Below the pieces are notes generated by a model. That model did not search any database and was not told where the DNA came from. It saw only the letters and a program-made list of their open reading frames with translations. A DNA stretch of 64,000 bases from Bryoerythrophyllum caledonicum (Eukaryota; Streptophyta; Bryopsida; Pottiales; Pottiaceae): the NCBI GenBank assembly GCA_963971425.1, contig OZ020514.1, positions 13,397,218 to 13,461,217 on the forward strand. Direction: 5' to 3'. Position 1 is the stretch's first letter. Each line of letters starts with the position of its first letter. Of this stretch, positions 60,330 through 64,000 are shown piece by piece. The position numbers and the translations under genes are program-made.

Positions 60330-60480
60330 TACATACAAACAATGTGCACACACATACAACGTACATACACTCATGTGCATACACAATATGCACACCTACA
60401 CAAATCCTGAGCATACATGTGCACCCAAACTCTAAACACACACGCACCCGGGCATAGGCACACACACATGCATACAATTC
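60330..60480. repeat. CA/TG-rich low-complexity stretch
   Basis: Irregular ACACAC, CATACA and GTGCA words; frames across it are compositional artefacts. Confidence 0.7.
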
Positions 60481-61157
60481 AAGATGACATTCACAAAAAT
60501 ACAGTCCAAAACATAAAACATGCAACTGAATTGAAAGTGAATCACCTTCTTAAGAGTCCTATGCAGCACTCACTTGCAATGTGGCCTCCCAAATTTGTCT
60601 TTTGCTCCTCCTTCAACACCTCAATAGCTCGCAATTGTTTCAAAATCCCAATTATCAATAACGGCTTCCAAACTCTAAAGAAAGTTAGACCTTCTTTGCT
60701 CCCTCCCACAACCTAAGACGTTATCTCACAAAATCTCTTTCTACTTTAGACTTAAAACCCCAATCACAGAACACCTTGCAACTCCTTCGCCTCTCTTACT
60801 ACATTTCGTCAAAGCCAAAACACCTTAAAATCCTAGATACAAAACTATTACAAACACCTTTTAACCCTAAAGCCAACGAGATACTACATACAAAGATGAA
60901 CACAAGGGGCATTGTTGTAATGTGGGCCATTTAGTTGTTGAAAGTATTTATTTAATTGTATTTAGGACTAGTTAATGTGTGGTTGATGTGGGGTTGATTT
61001 TTATATTAATGTTACGGCTAGAGTTTAGTTTATGTTGATATTATGGTTAGCTTGTGGATCATGTTGATGTTGTGGTTGAGAACTAGGATTTTTAATTGTC
61101 AAGTAAACAGATATTTAGTTAGAGAGATGTTTAGTTGAATAGGGCGGCGCAAAGAAA

Positions 61158-61342
61158 GAGGCTTGTTGTTGGACTGACCTAAGAGAAGACTTTGAGCCAA
61201 CCATTTGAAGGCTTATCATTGGACCTACCAAGGGAATGTTTTGAGCCAAACATGTGGAGGCTTCTTATTGGATCGACCAAGTCAATGATTTGAATTGGCG
61301 ATGTAGAGGCTTCTCATTGGGCCAACCTTGCAAGAACCTTCT
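61158..61342 (+). repeat. 49-50-bp minisatellite, about 3.7 units
   Basis: Units begin GAGGCTTNTTATTGG and include a TTTGAGCCAA-like block; lengths are 50, 49, 49 and a partial unit of about 34. Units differ considerably, so the array is old. Confidence 0.75.
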
Positions 61343-63339
61343 TTGGGTAGCCTAGTATGTGGTGGTTTCTTATTTGTCAGAGCTTGAGTGTAGAGTATAA
61401 ATTGGCTAGGAATTTAAAGTTTAAGCACTAGCAATGAGTGTTTGGTGAGTGATTAGAGTGTATAAGCTTGAAGTTGGAGTTTGAGTATGTTTCTAAGTAT
61501 TTTTTAGTATTAAGTGGCTTAGAAGGTGTTTAGGTAGGTTGGAGGGGTGAAGAGATGCACAAAGCATCGAGCTTGCATCTTTTTTCTTGAATAATAAAGA
61601 GGCCAAAACTTTGTATCTTATGTTTTTGAGGTGTATCTTTTTATTAGAGAGGTTTTTTTAGACAATATTTTGAGGCGTGTTAGAGAGAAAAATAATCTAC
61701 GTTTGAGTAGTGGTTTGAAGAAAAAAGATATCTAAAGCAAGGAGAAATGAAGGCCTAAAGCAAAGGGGGTCTAGGGAGTTGACAAGATCGGAGCAGTAAC
61801 TTTGAAGGCTTGGTTCTCAATCCATTTTGGAACTATATTAGTGAGATTTAAAAGCAATACTCTTTAGTAAGTTAGTAATTTTATATTTAGATTTCAAATA
61901 CAAATCGTCTATAAGCTAATAATTATGCTGGTTGGAATAAAGGAAATTTTGTAGGAGTGTTGAATTATAGAGGGTGATTGAACTTTCACCTACATAAGTC
62001 ATATTAACTACCGTACATTTAGCCTTGTGCTTAACTAGATGCACAACAATCTTTACAACAATGCAATACACAAATGACCACACTTGAAGGAGACAAAAAC
62101 ACTATGAACAAAATAGAACAGAAAGAGAGGATTTTGAGGCATCCGTGCAGTGGAAGTGGGAGGCCAAATTTGACCTATGACCGTGGCCGTACCCCCTATA
62201 ACCGTTCGCCAACTTTGCAACCCTTGCCTAATGTCCTACTTACGTAATTAAGAAAGAAAAATGTTCTAAAATTTCAATTTTCTATAACATCTTATAGGTA
62301 ATACCCATGTATTGCCAAGGTAACACTCGCATAATCAAACGATTATTGACTAAGGAAAGGACATTTTTGGTGGTGAATGAACCCTGTGTATGGTTCCTTT
62401 CAGACCATAGATATAGTTGTGTATTTAACAATTGAAACACAAAATGAAAAATATAATTAGCAAGAAAAACCTTTAAATCCATAAGTCATCAAAACCTAAC
62501 ATTTGACATTTGGAGGACATTTCTATATTTGATTCTTATCATGTGCGTTAAATTAATATTCTAAATCACATGGCCTTTAGTGTTATATTCAAATATTCAA
62601 ATTAAACAGATTGTTGTATGTAAATTGTGTAGTATTTTGTATATTTCAAAAAATTGACAACAATTCCTATATATTTCAATTATTATAGATAATGCAATAA
62701 ATATTTTTTTATTCTTCATAATAGATTTCGAATCTGTATTTTATGCTCATTCTATATTTATAAATATAAAAATGGTGCAGGCTCTTAGATAATATATTTG
62801 AAACAAAATATTATTGTTACCATTGGATTATGCATGTCAAGTATGATAAGATCCAAAAATAAAAGTATAATTCATGTGAGTTTATAATATTCCACGCCAA
62901 TAAATGATATGTGAATATAAATCTTTAAAAACTTGAGTTGTGGTATTTAAATATTTTGTAATACAATTGAGTATCGAAACAAAAAGGCTGTATTAATCAT
63001 ATTTCAAGCATGATGACATCAAAGAGAGAATAACCATTAATATCATTCAACCAATAGACATTTATGCATAAGATTGGATCTCTTTTCTAATCTCACTATT
63101 TTAGAGGATGATTTATAAACTCATTGATGCAATTATGACAAGCTGGAAATTTGTCATGAGCAACTTAAACCATATGTGATAATTAAACAAATTTCTCTAA
63201 ATCTAGACAAATCAAAGTCCAAAAATAGAATTAACATTCATAAAATGTGCGAAAGCTTGAGTATAAATTTGTAATAACATCAAGATGTTGTAAATAGTGA
63301 GGAAGGAAATATACTATATTGATAAATACGGAATATGAT

Positions 63340-63356
63340 GTCGGCAAGCAGCCGAA
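63340..63356. repeat. 17-bp palindrome, second element, copy a
   Basis: GTCGGCAAGCAGCCGAA, 14 of 17, about 155 bp from the element end; corresponds in position to 43013 in the first element. Confidence 0.7.
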
Positions 63357-63511
63357 GTAAACTTAGTTAAAATACCAGCAAGAAGTTTTATGCTAACATC
63401 AATCGCTCTCATGTACTCAAAAATACTATTTTGCTGATGAAAAATGACTTTAATACCTTGAACTATTCTAATGATGAAAAATATATTGTATCGATGAAAA
63501 CATTATTCAAA

Positions 63512-63528
63512 GTTGGTGGGCAACCGAC
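63512..63528. repeat. 17-bp palindrome, second element, copy b, degenerate
   Basis: GTTGGTGGGCAACCGAC, about 13 of 17 to consensus, yet still largely self-complementary: GTTGG/CCGAC with one G-T type pair and an altered centre. Confidence 0.5.
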
Positions 63529-63626
63529 AATTAATCAGTAGACTACCCCATAGAAAACTACAAGCTAACTACAACAATGTTGAAGTACTCATCTTTGTTC
63601 AGTAGTAAATTCTTTACTTCGATACT

Positions 63627-63830
63627 CTAAGAGAAACCATGACAACCATCGATTGACAGCCAATGAATATAGACCTCGTCACATTCAATTTTGTCCCATT
63701 CGACGATAGTACGTCCAAACTCGAGCGCCTTTGAAACCGCCCAGTGCACTTGCTCCGTTTGTTGCGCTTGCTTCAAATATTTTTGAAAATCTGAGAGCGG
63801 GTAGATCAGCCAAAGGATGTCAGTTGCCAC
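63627..63830 (-). CDS. Last exon of cargo gene in second element
   Basis: An open minus-strand exon whose core, HWAVSKALEFGRTIVEWDKI, matches HWTVSKARECGRTVVQWDEI at 42.73-42.79 kb in the first element. The preceding FQKYLKQAQQ matches PEYLE near 42.69 kb, where the first copy has a stop and lost one base; this copy reads through in one frame. The reading continues upstream of 63830 without ATG evidence, as expected for an internal exon. The exon ends beside a decayed palindrome (63648-63664). Function unknown; it is the C-terminal extension of the FCP1-like array. This copy may be less decayed than the nested one. Confidence 0.6.
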   Translation of the reverse strand: MATDILWLIYPLSDFQKYLKQAQQTEQVHWAVSKALEFGRTIVEWDKIECDEVYIHWLSIDGCHGFS

Positions 63831-64000
63831 ATAAGAGATTACTAGATCTTCATTTTGAGGAGTCGAATGACCCTCGAATGTAGGGAAAATTAAAAACGCA
63901 CTCAGGGTTACTTTGAAGTGATCAGAGTTAACATCAACAAAAAGAACTTGATGCGGGTGGCAGACTTTGGGAGAATGCTTCTTCTTTTGAAGGATAGTCA

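Larger units (their letters stand above)
59774..63186. other. Spacer right of the LTR element
   Basis: No gene recognised. It holds a hairpin at about 59,780-59,806, a 23-bp tandem repeat, a CA-rich stretch (60,330-60,480), a 49-bp tandem repeat near 61.2 kb and AT-rich DNA from 62.2 kb onward. Confidence 0.5.
63187..64000 (-). mobile_element. Second, diverged relative of the TTAA transposon, cut by window end
   Basis: A TTAA at 63183-63186 is followed by sequence matching the right end of the nested element read inward: CTAAATCTAGACAAATCAAAG against CTAAATATGGACAAAACAAAG, then GTCC and an A-rich tail. Farther in are palindrome copies and the last cargo exon on the minus strand. The element is therefore inverted relative to the first and continues beyond the window. 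Its terminal 12 bases are more diverged, so the exact tip is uncertain by a few bases. Confidence 0.72.

Noticed and set aside
60319-60525. Cys/Val-rich frame
   Set aside because: Artefact of the CA-rich low-complexity stretch.
1-64000. tRNA, rRNA or other RNA genes
   Set aside because: No cloverleaf-like or rRNA-like stretch was noticed by eye; a covariance-model scan was not possible.

Overview
The window looks like repeat-rich nuclear DNA of a land plant. Support comes from two MuDR-like transposase genes with SWIM zinc fingers, a large Ty3/gypsy LTR element with extra open frames, an FCP1/HAD-like protein whose first motif reads NGLL as in a plant-specific subgroup (recalled, not searched), GT-AG introns and TTTAGGG-like repeats. 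A non-seed plant such as a bryophyte, lycophyte or fern is my guess, not a demonstrated fact. I see no clear single-copy host gene and no RNA gene; most recognisable sequence belongs to mobile elements.

Layout. 1-12.5 kb: AT-rich spacer, a decayed MULE transposase gene on the minus strand (2.1-5.1 kb), spacer, an unrecognised minus-strand gene relic (7.9-11.3 kb) and a cluster of long hairpins near 10 kb. 12.496-22.485 kb: a complete-looking MULE with ~366-bp terminal inverted repeats, a 9-bp target duplication and two convergent genes (a zinc-finger gene of unknown role and a transposase), an arrangement like maize MuDR. 23.1-24.6 kb: relic of another transposase-like gene. 24.952-59.773 kb: a giant Ty3/gypsy LTR element, with LTRs of about 1,118 bp that differ at about 20 sites by eye; its coding part is broken.

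The most unusual object is nested inside that LTR element: a 16.4-kb DNA transposon at 26,834-43,234, flanked by TTAA on both sides and ending in 28-bp inverted repeats. It carries, divergently, a transposase-like gene (DUF7869-type, minus strand) and a plus-strand block made of a gene with a ParB/Srx-like IGGQHT motif followed by four tandem FCP1-like pseudophosphatase modules. Scattered through its introns, spacers and ends are about twenty copies of a 17-bp palindrome, GTCGGCTGSCAGCCGAC. By eye I found this palindrome only inside this element and in a second, inverted, diverged relative that begins at 63,187 and runs off the window. The relative shares the terminal sequence, the last exon of the cargo gene and at least two palindrome positions.

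Logic of the parts: the LTR element landed first, the TTAA transposon then inserted into its leader. The transposon's own genes carry many in-frame stops, mostly TAG, so this copy is probably non-autonomous. No database or computation was available; all family calls come from motifs read by eye.
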